Origin: CALBTQ01 sp036725605
GTDB taxonomy: Bacteria; Lernaellota; Lernaellaia; Lernaellales; Lernaellaceae
Length of the DNA: 64,000 nucleotides
Assembly: GCA_036725605.1 (NCBI GenBank)
Contig: DAIMDW010000015.1
Span: 62,001-126,000, forward strand
Direction: 5' to 3'
Part shown: piece after piece, positions 8,063 through 16,645 of the stretch
Layout of the letters: the number at the start of each line of letters is the position of its first letter
Numbering within the stretch: position 1 is the stretch's first letter
Made by a program: the position numbers and the translations under genes
The notes under the pieces: model-generated
What the model saw: only the letters and a program-made list of their open reading frames with translations
Database searches by the model: none
What the model was told of the DNA's origin: nothing

Positions 8063-8473
8063 ATGAAGCGTTTTCTTTTGGTAATCATCCTGGTTTTGCC
8101 TTTCGTATTGGGAATGTTGCTGATTGCCTGTGGTGATCATGATGAATACCATCATAAACCGCTGCAGCAGAATACCGGCAGCGTCTATGCCAAAGACATG
8201 ACCGAAGACATGACTTGCGACAGCGCCGACGTGATCGTGGCCGATTGCCTCGACGCTTGCACCTGCTGCTATTACGGCCAGCCGGAAAACACCGAAAACT
8301 GCGTCGAATATTGCGACAACATGTTGCTCAAGGGCTACAACATCGACCAGGAACCCACGAAACTGGACTACACGCGGTTCAAGGAATGCTTGGTGGGCTG
8401 CGTGAGCCTGTGCGACCAGCGCGAAAAAGACCTGACCTGCTACAACACTTGCAAGATCTATCTGGGTCTGTAA
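8063..8473 (+). CDS. Small Cys-rich lipoprotein with two twin-CX3C units
   Basis: 136 residues, function not recognised. A hydrophobic leader ends in LLIAC, placing the lipidated Cys at residue 23. The mature part contains two twin-CX3C units: CLDAC (62-66) with CVEYC (80-84), and CLVGC (109-113) with CYNTC (126-130), each with a 12-13 residue gap and extra Cys inside. This spacing is typical of helical hairpins stapled by two disulfides. The protein would sit in the periplasm or on the outer membrane. ATG at 8063 has GGAGA 7 nt upstream. A strong terminator follows, so it is monocistronic. Confidence 0.8.
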   Translation: MKRFLLVIILVLPFVLGMLLIACGDHDEYHHKPLQQNTGSVYAKDMTEDMTCDSADVIVADCLDACTCCYYGQPENTENCVEYCDNMLLKGYNIDQEPTKLDYTRFKECLVGCVSLCDQREKDLTCYNTCKIYLGL

Positions 8474-8528
8474 TCGCGTGCACCCGACGGCGCCGGCACG
8501 CGCCATGACGATTCAAGTGCTGACTAAG

Positions 8529-8558
8529 GCCCCCGTCTTTGGCGGGGGCTTTTCTTTT
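8529..8558 (+). terminator. Intrinsic terminator after the CX3C lipoprotein
   Basis: GCCCCCG (8529-8535) and CGGGGGC (8543-8549) form a perfect 7-bp stem with a 7-nt loop, followed by TTTTCTTTT. It lies 55 nt after the lipoprotein stop and just before mutL. Confidence 0.85.
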
Positions 8559-8580
8559 GGTTGCGGTGAGGGAGGAAACG

Positions 8581-10404
8581 TTGGCCAGTAAAATTCGGGT
8601 GATGCCGGAACAGTTGGCCAACCAGATCGCCGCCGGTGAAGTGGTCGAACGTCCCGCCTCGGTGGTCAAGGAACTGGTGGAAAATTCGCTGGACGCCGGC
8701 GCGCGGCGCATCGTGGTCGAGGTGCATAGCGGCGGACGGCAGTCGATCCGTGTCACCGACGACGGCGAGGGGATGAACTCCGACGACGCGCTGCTGGCCC
8801 TGGAACGGCACGCGACCAGCAAGATCCGCACCGAGGCCGACCTGTGGCGGGTGGCCTCGTTGGGCTTTCGCGGCGAAGCGCTGCCGGCCATCGCCTCGGT
8901 GTCCAAGCTGACCATCGCCACGCGCCAACGCGACCAACTGAGCGGCGTGACGGTCAAGGCGACCGGCGGCGAGGTGCGCGAGGTCGTCGAATCGGGCCTG
9001 CCCGAAGGCACCTCGATCGAGGTGCGCGACCTGTTTTTCAACACGCCCGGCCGGCGCAAGTTTCTGCGTTCGCCCAAGACCGAAACGGCGCACATCGCCG
9101 AAACGCTCGTCCGGCTGGCGCTGTGGCAGCCCGGCGTCTATTTCGAATTGCGCGAGGGCGACAAGACCGCGTTGCGCGTGGCCGCCGCCGAATCGATTCC
9201 CGAACGCATCGGCGCGCTGCTGGGCCGCGAAGTGCTCGGCGCGTTGTTTCCCTTCGAGTTGCAGACCTCGTTTTTCCACCTGCACGGCTACGCCTCCAAT
9301 CCCGATTACAGCCGGTCGAGCGCCAAACACATTTTCCCCTACATCAACCGGCGGCACGTGCGCGACCGTATTCTGGTCGGTTCGGTGACCGGCGCGTACG
9401 AGGGGCATCTGATCAAGGGACGCTACCCGGTGGCGGCGTTCAACCTGGAGATCGACCCCGAACTGGTGGATGTGAACGTGCATCCGGCCAAGGCCGAAGT
9501 GCGTTTTCGGCAGCCGGCGGGCGTGTTCGAGGGCGTGCGGCGGGCGTTGCGCCAGGCGCTGGCCGACAAGTTCGGCGTGGCGTCGGTCGGCGCGGGATTT
9601 CTGGCCCAGGTCGGGCGCACCGCGATGCCCTTGCCCGAGCGCGCGCCGGCAAACGATCCTCCGCCGGCGATCTTTCCCGAGCGCGCGACACAACCGGAGC
9701 GCGAACCGGTGCGCAGCCAGTCGCCGCTGTTTCACGAGCGCGTTTCCCACACACCCACGAAAATGGACTGGGATGTCGGTATTCGCGCCGACGAGCCCGA
9801 GCCGGAAATCGGTCGTTTTTCCGGGCTGGCGATCATCGGGCAGCTCAACAACAGTTACATCGTCTGCGAAAGCCGGGTCGGTGCGGGCTCGATGATCGTG
9901 ATCGACCAGCACGCCGCGCACGAGCGCATCAACTACGAACGCCTGCGTCGCGAGATGCTCGAAGGCGCGGTCAACGTGCAGAATCTGCTGCTGCCCATCG
10001 CGCTGGAATTGCGACCGGTGGAGTCGCGCGCGCTGGAGAAGATCATCGACGATCTGGCGCGTCTGGGCGTGGTGGTGACCTCCTTCGGGCAGGACGCGTG
10101 GCGCATCGAAGCGGTGCCCGCGATGCTCACCGACGGCGACGCGCGCCTACTGGTGCTCGACTGTCTGGAGCATGTGCGCGAAACCGGGACGATCGGCAAA
10201 CCGGCCGAACGGCTGGAGGCAATCCTCATTCTGGCCGCTTGCCACGGCTCGATCCGCGCCGGGCAGGCCTTGACGATGACCCAGATGCGGGAGATATTGC
10301 ACGGTCTCGACCACTGTGAACAACCAATGAATTGTCCTCACGGCAGACCGACGGTGCGGGAATACCCACTGGATGAAATCGAACGCGCTTTCGCGAGGAG
10401 ATAG
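8581..10404 (+). CDS. mutL: DNA mismatch repair protein MutL (endonuclease type)
   Basis: 607 residues. The GHKL ATPase domain is complete: QIAAGEVVERPASVVKELVEN, DDGEGM, LGFRGEALPAIASV, and GTSIEVRDLFFNTPGRRKF. The C-terminal domain carries DQHAAHERINYE, which fits the DQHA(X)2E(X)4E metal site of nicking MutL proteins, plus ACHGSIRAG and CPHGRPT. It is therefore likely a latent endonuclease, as in bacteria without MutH. MutL couples mismatch recognition by MutS to strand removal. The TTG at 8581 is chosen because GGGAGG lies 5-6 nt upstream; a further in-frame TTG at 8539 lies inside the terminator. Stop is 2 nt before the meaB start. Confidence 0.97.
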   Translation: MASKIRVMPEQLANQIAAGEVVERPASVVKELVENSLDAGARRIVVEVHSGGRQSIRVTDDGEGMNSDDALLALERHATSKIRTEADLWRVASLGFRGEALPAIASVSKLTIATRQRDQLSGVTVKATGGEVREVVESGLPEGTSIEVRDLFFNTPGRRKFLRSPKTETAHIAETLVRLALWQPGVYFELREGDKTALRVAAAESIPERIGALLGREVLGALFPFELQTSFFHLHGYASNPDYSRSSAKHIFPYINRRHVRDRILVGSVTGAYEGHLIKGRYPVAAFNLEIDPELVDVNVHPAKAEVRFRQPAGVFEGVRRALRQALADKFGVASVGAGFLAQVGRTAMPLPERAPANDPPPAIFPERATQPEREPVRSQSPLFHERVSHTPTKMDWDVGIRADEPEPEIGRFSGLAIIGQLNNSYIVCESRVGAGSMIVIDQHAAHERINYERLRREMLEGAVNVQNLLLPIALELRPVESRALEKIIDDLARLGVVVTSFGQDAWRIEAVPAMLTDGDARLLVLDCLEHVRETGTIGKPAERLEAILILAACHGSIRAGQALTMTQMREILHGLDHCEQPMNCPHGRPTVREYPLDEIERAFARR

Positions 10405-10406
10405 AG

Positions 10407-11372
10407 GTGGAATTAGTCGAGCGCATGCGGGCCGGCGACGTGCGGGCGCTGGCGCGGCTGATCACGCTGATTGAAAGCCGGCATCCCTCGTTGCCGGAGA
10501 TCATGGAGCGGGTGTACGAACACGCCGGCAACGCCTACGTGCTGGGCATCACCGGTCCGCCGGGCGCGGGCAAATCGACGCTGGTCGACAAGCTGATCAA
10601 ACAGTATCGCAAGCAGGGCAAACGCGTGGGCATCGTGGCGATCGATCCGTCCAGCCCGTTCAGCGGCGGCGCGCTGTTGGGCGACCGCATCCGCATGAGC
10701 GACCACGCGATGGACGAGGGCGTGTTCATCCGCTCGCTGGGCACACGCGGTTGTCACGGCGGTCTGAGCCTGGCCACGCGCGAAGTGGTGCGGTTGCTGG
10801 ACGCGGCGGGCTTCGACCTGGTGCTGGTCGAGACCGTCGGCGTGGGCCAGACCGAACTGGACATCATGGAACTGGCGCACACGGTGGTCGTCGTTTTCGT
10901 GCCCGAAAGCGGCGACACGATCCAGACGATGAAGGCCGGTCTGACCGAAATCGCCAACATCTTCGTCGTCAACAAATACGACCGTCAGGGCGCCGATCAG
11001 CTCGTGCGCGAACTGCTGACGATGATCGACCTGTCGCGTCCCACCGGCTGGATTCCGCCGGTGCTCACGACGATCGCCCGCGAAAATCAGGGCGTCGACG
11101 AACTGATGGAAAACGTGGAAAAGCATCGCGCCTATCTGCAGGAAAACGCGGGGCACGACGAGTTGCTCAAGCTCGGGCACGTCACCGAATTCACCGAGGT
11201 GCTCACGCGGGAGATCAGCGAGCGCATTCACGAGGGATCGACGACCGGCGCGCTGGCCGACCTGGTGCGCCGCGTGCGTGAGGGCGAGGTCAATCCGTAC
11301 CTCGCGGCGCTGACCGTGCTGCGCGATCCGGACATGCTGCGCGACCTGGGCAACAATCACCGAAAAGAGTAG
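10407..11372 (+). CDS. meaB: Methylmalonyl-CoA mutase-associated GTPase MeaB/ArgK family
   Basis: 321-residue G3E GTPase. Visible motifs are the P-loop GPPGAGKSTL (about 50-59), DPSSPFSGGALLGDRIRM, ETVGVGQTE in switch II, and NKYD for guanine specificity. MeaB protects and reloads the B12-dependent methylmalonyl-CoA mutase or related acyl-CoA mutases. No mutase gene lies in the window, so the partner must be elsewhere. The GTG at 10407 sits 2 nt after the mutL stop with GAGGAG-like sequence upstream, so the two are translationally linked. Length is normal. Confidence 0.95.
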   Translation: MELVERMRAGDVRALARLITLIESRHPSLPEIMERVYEHAGNAYVLGITGPPGAGKSTLVDKLIKQYRKQGKRVGIVAIDPSSPFSGGALLGDRIRMSDHAMDEGVFIRSLGTRGCHGGLSLATREVVRLLDAAGFDLVLVETVGVGQTELDIMELAHTVVVVFVPESGDTIQTMKAGLTEIANIFVVNKYDRQGADQLVRELLTMIDLSRPTGWIPPVLTTIARENQGVDELMENVEKHRAYLQENAGHDELLKLGHVTEFTEVLTREISERIHEGSTTGALADLVRRVREGEVNPYLAALTVLRDPDMLRDLGNNHRKE

Positions 11373-11445
11373 AACGACGATTGATCCGGGCGCGCGGGCC
11401 GTGTACCATCGGCGCCTGACGATGCACAAGGAGACATTCGACGCT

Positions 11446-12987
11446 ATGCGACGCGACTATACGATCATCGGGCTGATGCTGCTGTTGCTGCTGGTTTTTG
11501 CGCTCAGCGGCTGCCCGGAGCAGATCGAAGAGGACGACACGACGGTGCCCGACCACGTGCCGCCGCAGACCGTATTTTCCTTCACCGCCAAGGCCGAAGT
11601 CGACCGCGTGACGCTCGAGTGGGATACGCCCACCGAGGACGATGCCGAGATCAACAAAGACCTGTACGGCGTCATTCTGGTGCGCGCGGAAGGCCGACGC
11701 CCCGACGCGTTCCCCGTGCGCGAGCAGGACTATCAGACCGGCGACGCGCTGGGCTACGGCACGGTGATCGCCAACCTGGATCCGTCGATCGAGGTATTCA
11801 TCGACGAAACGGTGGAGAAGGGCACGACCTATTTCTACGAGGCGATCAGTTACGACGAGGTGCCCAATTACGCCGAGTCGGCCGAACTCAACGCCACGCC
11901 CGGTTCGCTGGTGCAGGGCCGCCTGTCGCACGAGCAGACCGTGCTCGCCGACGGCCGCGTGCTGCTGACCGGCGGCATCGGTTACAGCGGGCCGCTGGAT
12001 ACGGCGGAAATCTACAATCCGACGACCGGCGTGTTCACCATGTTGGTCGCGCGCATGTCGCTGGAGCGTTTCGCCCATACGGCCACGCTGCTGGATGACG
12101 GGCGCGTGCTGATCGTCGGCGGTTACCGCGAAGGCTTCGCCAAGACGCTGGCCGAAGCGGAGATTTTCGATCCGGCCGACAATTCCTTCACGCGGCTGGA
12201 AAGCGAAATGAACGTGGGGCGCGCGTTGCACACCGCGACGTTGCTGGACGACGGACGCGTGCTCATCACCGGCGGCACCGATTCGGTCGACGCGCTCGAT
12301 TCGCTGACCGTGTTCGATCCGGAGACGGAAACATTCACCGATCCGACCGACGCCCTGCTGCGCCCGCGTTACGGCCACGTCGCCGTGCTCGGCGAGGAAG
12401 CGGTGTATCTGATCGGCGGTTTCGACGGCAATGAAATGCTGCCTTACATCGCGGCGGTGCAACTGGACGACCTGTCGCTGACCGACGTCAGCGGACGCGT
12501 CGGCTATGAAACCGAGATGCTCGAAGCGCGCCTGTATCCGACCGCCAGCGTCCTGCCGGACGGCGGTTGGCTGATCGCCGGCGGGCAGACCGGCACGTTG
12601 TCGGCCAACGAATTTCTCGTCGCCAGCGAAATCTTCGACCCGGCGGGCGAAACGTTGTTCGCCGCCACGGGCGATCTGGCCCGGCCGCGCTCGGGCCATC
12701 GCGCCACCGTGTTGGCCGACGGCTCGGTGCTGATCACCGGCGGCATCGGCGACAACCAAACGATCCTCGACGACGCCGAGGTCTACCAGCCGGAAAGCGG
12801 CACGTTCATCGCCACCGCTTCGATGCGTCTGTCGCGCACGGTGCACGGACAGTCGCTGTTGCCCGACGGCCGCGTGCTGGTCACCGGCGGCAATCGCTCG
12901 ACCAACATCTTCCAGCCCGAACCGGCCTCGACGGCGGAAATCTACGATCCGGACACCGGTCGCTTCTCGGTGGTCGGCGTCGATTAA
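11446..12987 (+). CDS. Lipoprotein with FN3-like domain and kelch repeats
   Basis: 513 residues. The leader ends in LVFALSGC, a good lipobox (Cys near residue 22). Residues about 45-145 resemble a fibronectin type III domain (VTLEWDTPTEDD, TTYFYEAISYDE). From about 150 to the end there are six kelch-type blades with the recurring pattern HTATLLDDGRVLIVGG ... TAEIFDP, forming one beta-propeller, probably at the cell surface. Ligand unknown. ATG at 11446 gives the cleanest signal peptide; AAGGAG lies 12 nt upstream, and an ATG at 11422 is the alternative. It stands between meaB and miaA on the same strand, probably with its own transcript. Confidence 0.82.
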   Translation: MRRDYTIIGLMLLLLLVFALSGCPEQIEEDDTTVPDHVPPQTVFSFTAKAEVDRVTLEWDTPTEDDAEINKDLYGVILVRAEGRRPDAFPVREQDYQTGDALGYGTVIANLDPSIEVFIDETVEKGTTYFYEAISYDEVPNYAESAELNATPGSLVQGRLSHEQTVLADGRVLLTGGIGYSGPLDTAEIYNPTTGVFTMLVARMSLERFAHTATLLDDGRVLIVGGYREGFAKTLAEAEIFDPADNSFTRLESEMNVGRALHTATLLDDGRVLITGGTDSVDALDSLTVFDPETETFTDPTDALLRPRYGHVAVLGEEAVYLIGGFDGNEMLPYIAAVQLDDLSLTDVSGRVGYETEMLEARLYPTASVLPDGGWLIAGGQTGTLSANEFLVASEIFDPAGETLFAATGDLARPRSGHRATVLADGSVLITGGIGDNQTILDDAEVYQPESGTFIATASMRLSRTVHGQSLLPDGRVLVTGGNRSTNIFQPEPASTAEIYDPDTGRFSVVGVD

Positions 12988-13037
12988 AGTCGTCGCCGGT
13001 CTTGAACGATACGGCTCCCGCGGGAAATAATGCCGGC

Positions 13038-13964
13038 ATGCCCCACGCTCGACCTCAAATCGTGATCGTTTGCGGCCCCACGGCCACGGGAAAAACGCAA
13101 CTGGCCGTGCGCCTGGCCGCGCGCTTCGGCGGCGAGATCGTCAACGCCGATTCGATGCAGGTCTATCGCCACATGGACATCGGCACGGCCAAGCCCGACG
13201 CGGACGAACGGCGCGCGGCGCGGTTTCATCTGGTCGACGTGGCCGATCCGGACGATACCTTTTCCACCGGACGCTTCAAGGACATGGCGCAGGCGGCGGT
13301 CGAGGAAATCCTCGCGCGCGGCCACGTGCCGATCGTCGCGGGTGGTACCGGGCTGTACATCAAGGCGCTGACGCAGGGGCTGTTCGACGGGCCGAGCGCC
13401 GATCCGCAATTGCGCGCCGCGTACAAGGTGCGGGAAGCGGCCGAGCCGGGCAGCCTGTATCGCCGCTTGCGCGAGGTCGATCCGGAGCGCGCCGCGCAGG
13501 TCGAGCCGGGCGACTACGTGCGCATCGAGCGTTCGCTGGAGGTGTTCGACCTGACCGGCAAACCGCTCAGCCGCTGGATCGCCGAACACCGCTTCGCCGA
13601 GGAACCTTACGAAACCTTGAAGATCGGCCTGCACCGCGAGCGCGACGATCTGGCCGCCGCCTGCGACCGGCGCGTGCTCACGATGATGGACAAGGGTTGG
13701 CTCGACGAGGTGCGCGCCCTGCGCGAGCGCGGCTACGGCCCGCAACTGCCCAGCCAGATGGCGATCGGCTACAAGGAACTCCATCAGTTTCTGGACAAGC
13801 AATTCTCGCTCAGCGAAGCGGTGCGGCGGGCGCAGACGTCCACGCGCAAATTCGCCAAGCGCCAGCGCACCTGGTTTGGCGCGGACAAGGGAATTTTATG
13901 GCACGACGCCGCCGCGACCGGGGAGCAAGTTCTGGAGCGGGTGGCCCGCTTTTTACAAATATGA
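13038..13964 (+). CDS. miaA: tRNA dimethylallyltransferase MiaA
   Basis: 308 residues, a normal MiaA length. It transfers an isopentenyl group to A37 of tRNAs that read codons beginning with U. Motifs: P-loop GPTATGKTQLAV, NADSMQVYRHMDIGTAKP, FHLVDVADPDDTFS, IVAGGTGLYIKAL, and C-terminal QMAIGYKELHQFL with TRKFAKRQRTWF. The ATG at 13038 starts a canonical N-terminus; no strong ribosome site is visible, so weak or coupled initiation is likely. The gene starts 50 nt after the kelch gene. A promoter for the next gene begins right at its stop codon. Confidence 0.97.
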   Translation: MPHARPQIVIVCGPTATGKTQLAVRLAARFGGEIVNADSMQVYRHMDIGTAKPDADERRAARFHLVDVADPDDTFSTGRFKDMAQAAVEEILARGHVPIVAGGTGLYIKALTQGLFDGPSADPQLRAAYKVREAAEPGSLYRRLREVDPERAAQVEPGDYVRIERSLEVFDLTGKPLSRWIAEHRFAEEPYETLKIGLHRERDDLAAACDRRVLTMMDKGWLDEVRALRERGYGPQLPSQMAIGYKELHQFLDKQFSLSEAVRRAQTSTRKFAKRQRTWFGADKGILWHDAAATGEQVLERVARFLQI

Positions 13965-13993
13965 TTGCCCCGGCCCGTTGCGGTTGGTATAAA
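13965..13993 (+). promoter_or_regulatory. Candidate sigma-70-type promoter for the Lon-family gene
   Basis: TTGCCC (13965-13970), 17-nt spacer, TATAAA (13988-13993), directly after the miaA stop and about 55 nt before the ATG at 14049. Both boxes and the spacing are good. Confidence 0.5.
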
Positions 13994-14048
13994 GAGAACG
14001 TTATTCATCGATGACCGTGAGCCTTTTAATGTGGAGGATCGTTTAATT

Positions 14049-16610
14049 ATGGCGACTTTCAATCGAGATAAATTCCGCGTGAAACCCACTTCGCTGCGCT
14101 GGCGCTGCAAACCGACCTGCTTCGGCTTCAAGACGACGAAAAACGCCAAACCGCTCGACGGCGTGCTGGGACAGGCGCGGGCGGTCAAGGCGATTGAAGT
14201 GGGGCTGAACATCGATTCTCCGGGTTATAACATCTACGTGGCCGGCCTGTCGGGCACGGGCAAGATGACCACGGTCAAGGCGTTGCTGGGCAAGCTGGAA
14301 AAGGCCAGCGAGCCGCCGAGCGATATCATTTATGTCAATAATTTTGCCGACCGCCAGAAACCGCGCTGCATCAAGCTGCCGGCCGGCAAGGGCTCGATGC
14401 TCAAGAAAGACATGGAAGAGCTCGTCGAGTACTTGAAGAAGGTCATTCCCAACATTTTCGAAAACCAGGAGTACAAAGACCAGCGCGACGCGATCATCGA
14501 GAACTACCGCGAATTGCAGAAGGAGCATTTCCGGCAGCTCGAGAACACGATCAAGAACGAAAATTTCGCGATGGTCCAGGTGCAGATGGGCCCGTTCACG
14601 CGGCCGATGATCCTGCCGTTGATCGAAAGCCAGCCGGTGCAGTTCGAGCAGTTGGAAAGCCTGGCGGCCGACGGCAACTTCCCGCCCGAGAAGCTGACGC
14701 AGCTCAAGGAGCAGCACGCCGTGTTGCGCAACGGGCTGGAAACCACGATGAAGAAGGTGCGGCAGATCGAAAAGGAGATGAAGGAGGCGCTCAACAAACT
14801 CGAGCACGACTACGGCATCCAGATCATCGCCGATCTGCTGACCGACATCCGCGAAAAGCACAAGTCCAAGGAGGTCAACGCGTACCTCGACGAAGTGCTC
14901 GACGCGGTGCTCGGCGACATGTCGCGCTTCAAGGAAAAGGACGATCAGCCGCAGGCCGCGCCGATGATGATGATGGAAATGCCGACCAAGGACGAATTCA
15001 CCGACTTCATGGTGAACGTCGCGGTGGACAATTCCAAAACGAAAAAGCGGCCGGTGGTGATCGAAAACACGCCGTCGTACAAGAACCTGTTCGGCTTCAT
15101 CGAAAAGACGATCGCCAAGAACGGCAGTTGGGCGACCGACTTCACCAAGATTCACGCGGGCAGCATCTTGCAGGCCGACGGCGGCATTCTGGTGATCAAC
15201 CTGCTGGACGCGATTTCCGAATCCGGCGTGTGGAAGAACCTCAAGCGCATGCTCAAAACGCGGCAACTCGAAATCGAGGGTTGGGACGCGTTCTACTGGA
15301 TGATGATCTCCAGCATCAAACCCGAACCGGCGCCGGTGAACGTGAAGATCGTCGCCATCGGCGAGGACTGGCTGTTCCACTACCTGCACTATTACGACGA
15401 GGACTTCAAGAAGATCTTCAAGATCAAGGCCGACTTCGACTACGAGATGAAAAAGGACGAGGAGATGATCGTCCGTTACTCGTCGTTCCTGCACAAGATC
15501 GTCACCGACGAAAAGCTGCTGCACCTGACCAACAAGGGCGTGTCGGCGTTGGTCGAGGAAGGCGTGCGCATGACCGGCAAGCAAAAGAAGCTGTCCACGC
15601 GGTTCTCGATCCTGGCCGACATCGTGCGCGAAGCCAACTACTGGGCGGAAAAAGACAAGAAAAAGCTGATCGACGAAAAGCACATCATGCAGGCGCTGCA
15701 ATCGCGACGCGAGCGGCTGTCGCTGTACGAAGACAAGCTGCAGGAGATGATCGAGGAAGGCAAACTGCTGATCACCTCCAGCGGCGGCACGACGGGGCAG
15801 GTCAACGGCCTGGCCGTTTATTCGATCGGCGAGTACGCCTTCGGCAAACCCTCGCGCATCACCGCCGAGGTCAGCCTGGGGCAGGGCCACATCGTGAACA
15901 TAGAGCGCGAGAGCAAACTCAGCGGCAAGATTCACGACAAGGGCATGCTGATTCTATCCGGTTATCTGCGTGGTAAATATTCACAGAATAAGCCGATGTC
16001 GATTCAGGCCAGCATCTGTTTCGAGCAGAGCTACGGCGGCATCGACGGCGACAGCGCCAGCTCGACGGAAATGTACGCGTTGCTCTCCGCGCTTTCGGGT
16101 TTGCCGATCGAGCAGGGCATTGCGGTGACCGGCAGCGTCAACCAGAAGGGCGAGATCCAGCCGATCGGCGGCGTGAACGAGAAGATCGAAGGCTTCTTCG
16201 AGGTCTGCAAGGCGCGCGGCCTGGACGGCAAGCAGGGCGTGATGATTCCGCATACGAACGTCGACGACCTGATGTTGCGCGAGGAGATCGTCACGGCGGT
16301 CAAGAACCGTAAATTCAACGTCTGGGCCGTCAAGACGATCGACGAGGGCATCGCGCTGCTGACCGGCGTGCCGGCCGGCAAGAAGAAGGACGACGGCACG
16401 TATCCCAAGGGGACGATCAATTGCCTGGTCGACGCGCGCCTGGACGAGATGGCCCGCGCGCTGCGCAAATTCGGCCGCGAACGCGACGGCGAAAAGAGGA
16501 TCGAGCGGATCGGCGAGAACGCGAAGAAGAATCCCGATCCCGGCGACAAAAAGGTCAACGGCAAAAAGCGGGCTCCGGCGGGCAAGGGCGGCAAAAAGTC
16601 CCGCAAATAG
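14049..16610 (+). CDS. Lon-family (AAA_32-type) protease with altered ATPase motifs
   Basis: 853 residues. The N-terminal two thirds resemble the AAA_32/LonB-like ATPase region of the 'Lon protease family protein' group; the C-terminal part is a Lon S16 domain. The catalytic Ser669 lies in GIDGDSASS and Lys712 in GGVNEKIEGF, 43 residues apart as in E. coli Lon. The Walker A region reads GLSGTGKMT, with Met73 where Ser/Thr normally follows Lys, and the Walker B region reads GGILVINLLD without the usual acidic pair, so ATP hydrolysis may be weak or absent. The tail after about 800 is Lys-rich. ATG 14049 has GGAGG 12 nt upstream. Role probably protein quality control. Confidence 0.88.
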   Translation: MATFNRDKFRVKPTSLRWRCKPTCFGFKTTKNAKPLDGVLGQARAVKAIEVGLNIDSPGYNIYVAGLSGTGKMTTVKALLGKLEKASEPPSDIIYVNNFADRQKPRCIKLPAGKGSMLKKDMEELVEYLKKVIPNIFENQEYKDQRDAIIENYRELQKEHFRQLENTIKNENFAMVQVQMGPFTRPMILPLIESQPVQFEQLESLAADGNFPPEKLTQLKEQHAVLRNGLETTMKKVRQIEKEMKEALNKLEHDYGIQIIADLLTDIREKHKSKEVNAYLDEVLDAVLGDMSRFKEKDDQPQAAPMMMMEMPTKDEFTDFMVNVAVDNSKTKKRPVVIENTPSYKNLFGFIEKTIAKNGSWATDFTKIHAGSILQADGGILVINLLDAISESGVWKNLKRMLKTRQLEIEGWDAFYWMMISSIKPEPAPVNVKIVAIGEDWLFHYLHYYDEDFKKIFKIKADFDYEMKKDEEMIVRYSSFLHKIVTDEKLLHLTNKGVSALVEEGVRMTGKQKKLSTRFSILADIVREANYWAEKDKKKLIDEKHIMQALQSRRERLSLYEDKLQEMIEEGKLLITSSGGTTGQVNGLAVYSIGEYAFGKPSRITAEVSLGQGHIVNIERESKLSGKIHDKGMLILSGYLRGKYSQNKPMSIQASICFEQSYGGIDGDSASSTEMYALLSALSGLPIEQGIAVTGSVNQKGEIQPIGGVNEKIEGFFEVCKARGLDGKQGVMIPHTNVDDLMLREEIVTAVKNRKFNVWAVKTIDEGIALLTGVPAGKKKDDGTYPKGTINCLVDARLDEMARALRKFGRERDGEKRIERIGENAKKNPDPGDKKVNGKKRAPAGKGGKKSRK

Positions 16611-16645
16611 TCTCGACGCAAAACCATTAATCAATCGGCGAAGCG

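Noticed and set aside
8524..9921. Long minus-strand frame opposite mutL
   Set aside because: Shadow of MutL; low-complexity Arg/Gly/His composition.
14043..15935. 630-codon minus-strand frame opposite the Lon-family gene
   Set aside because: No start context or domain; rich in His, Val, Leu, Phe, as expected from the complement of a GC-rich coding strand.
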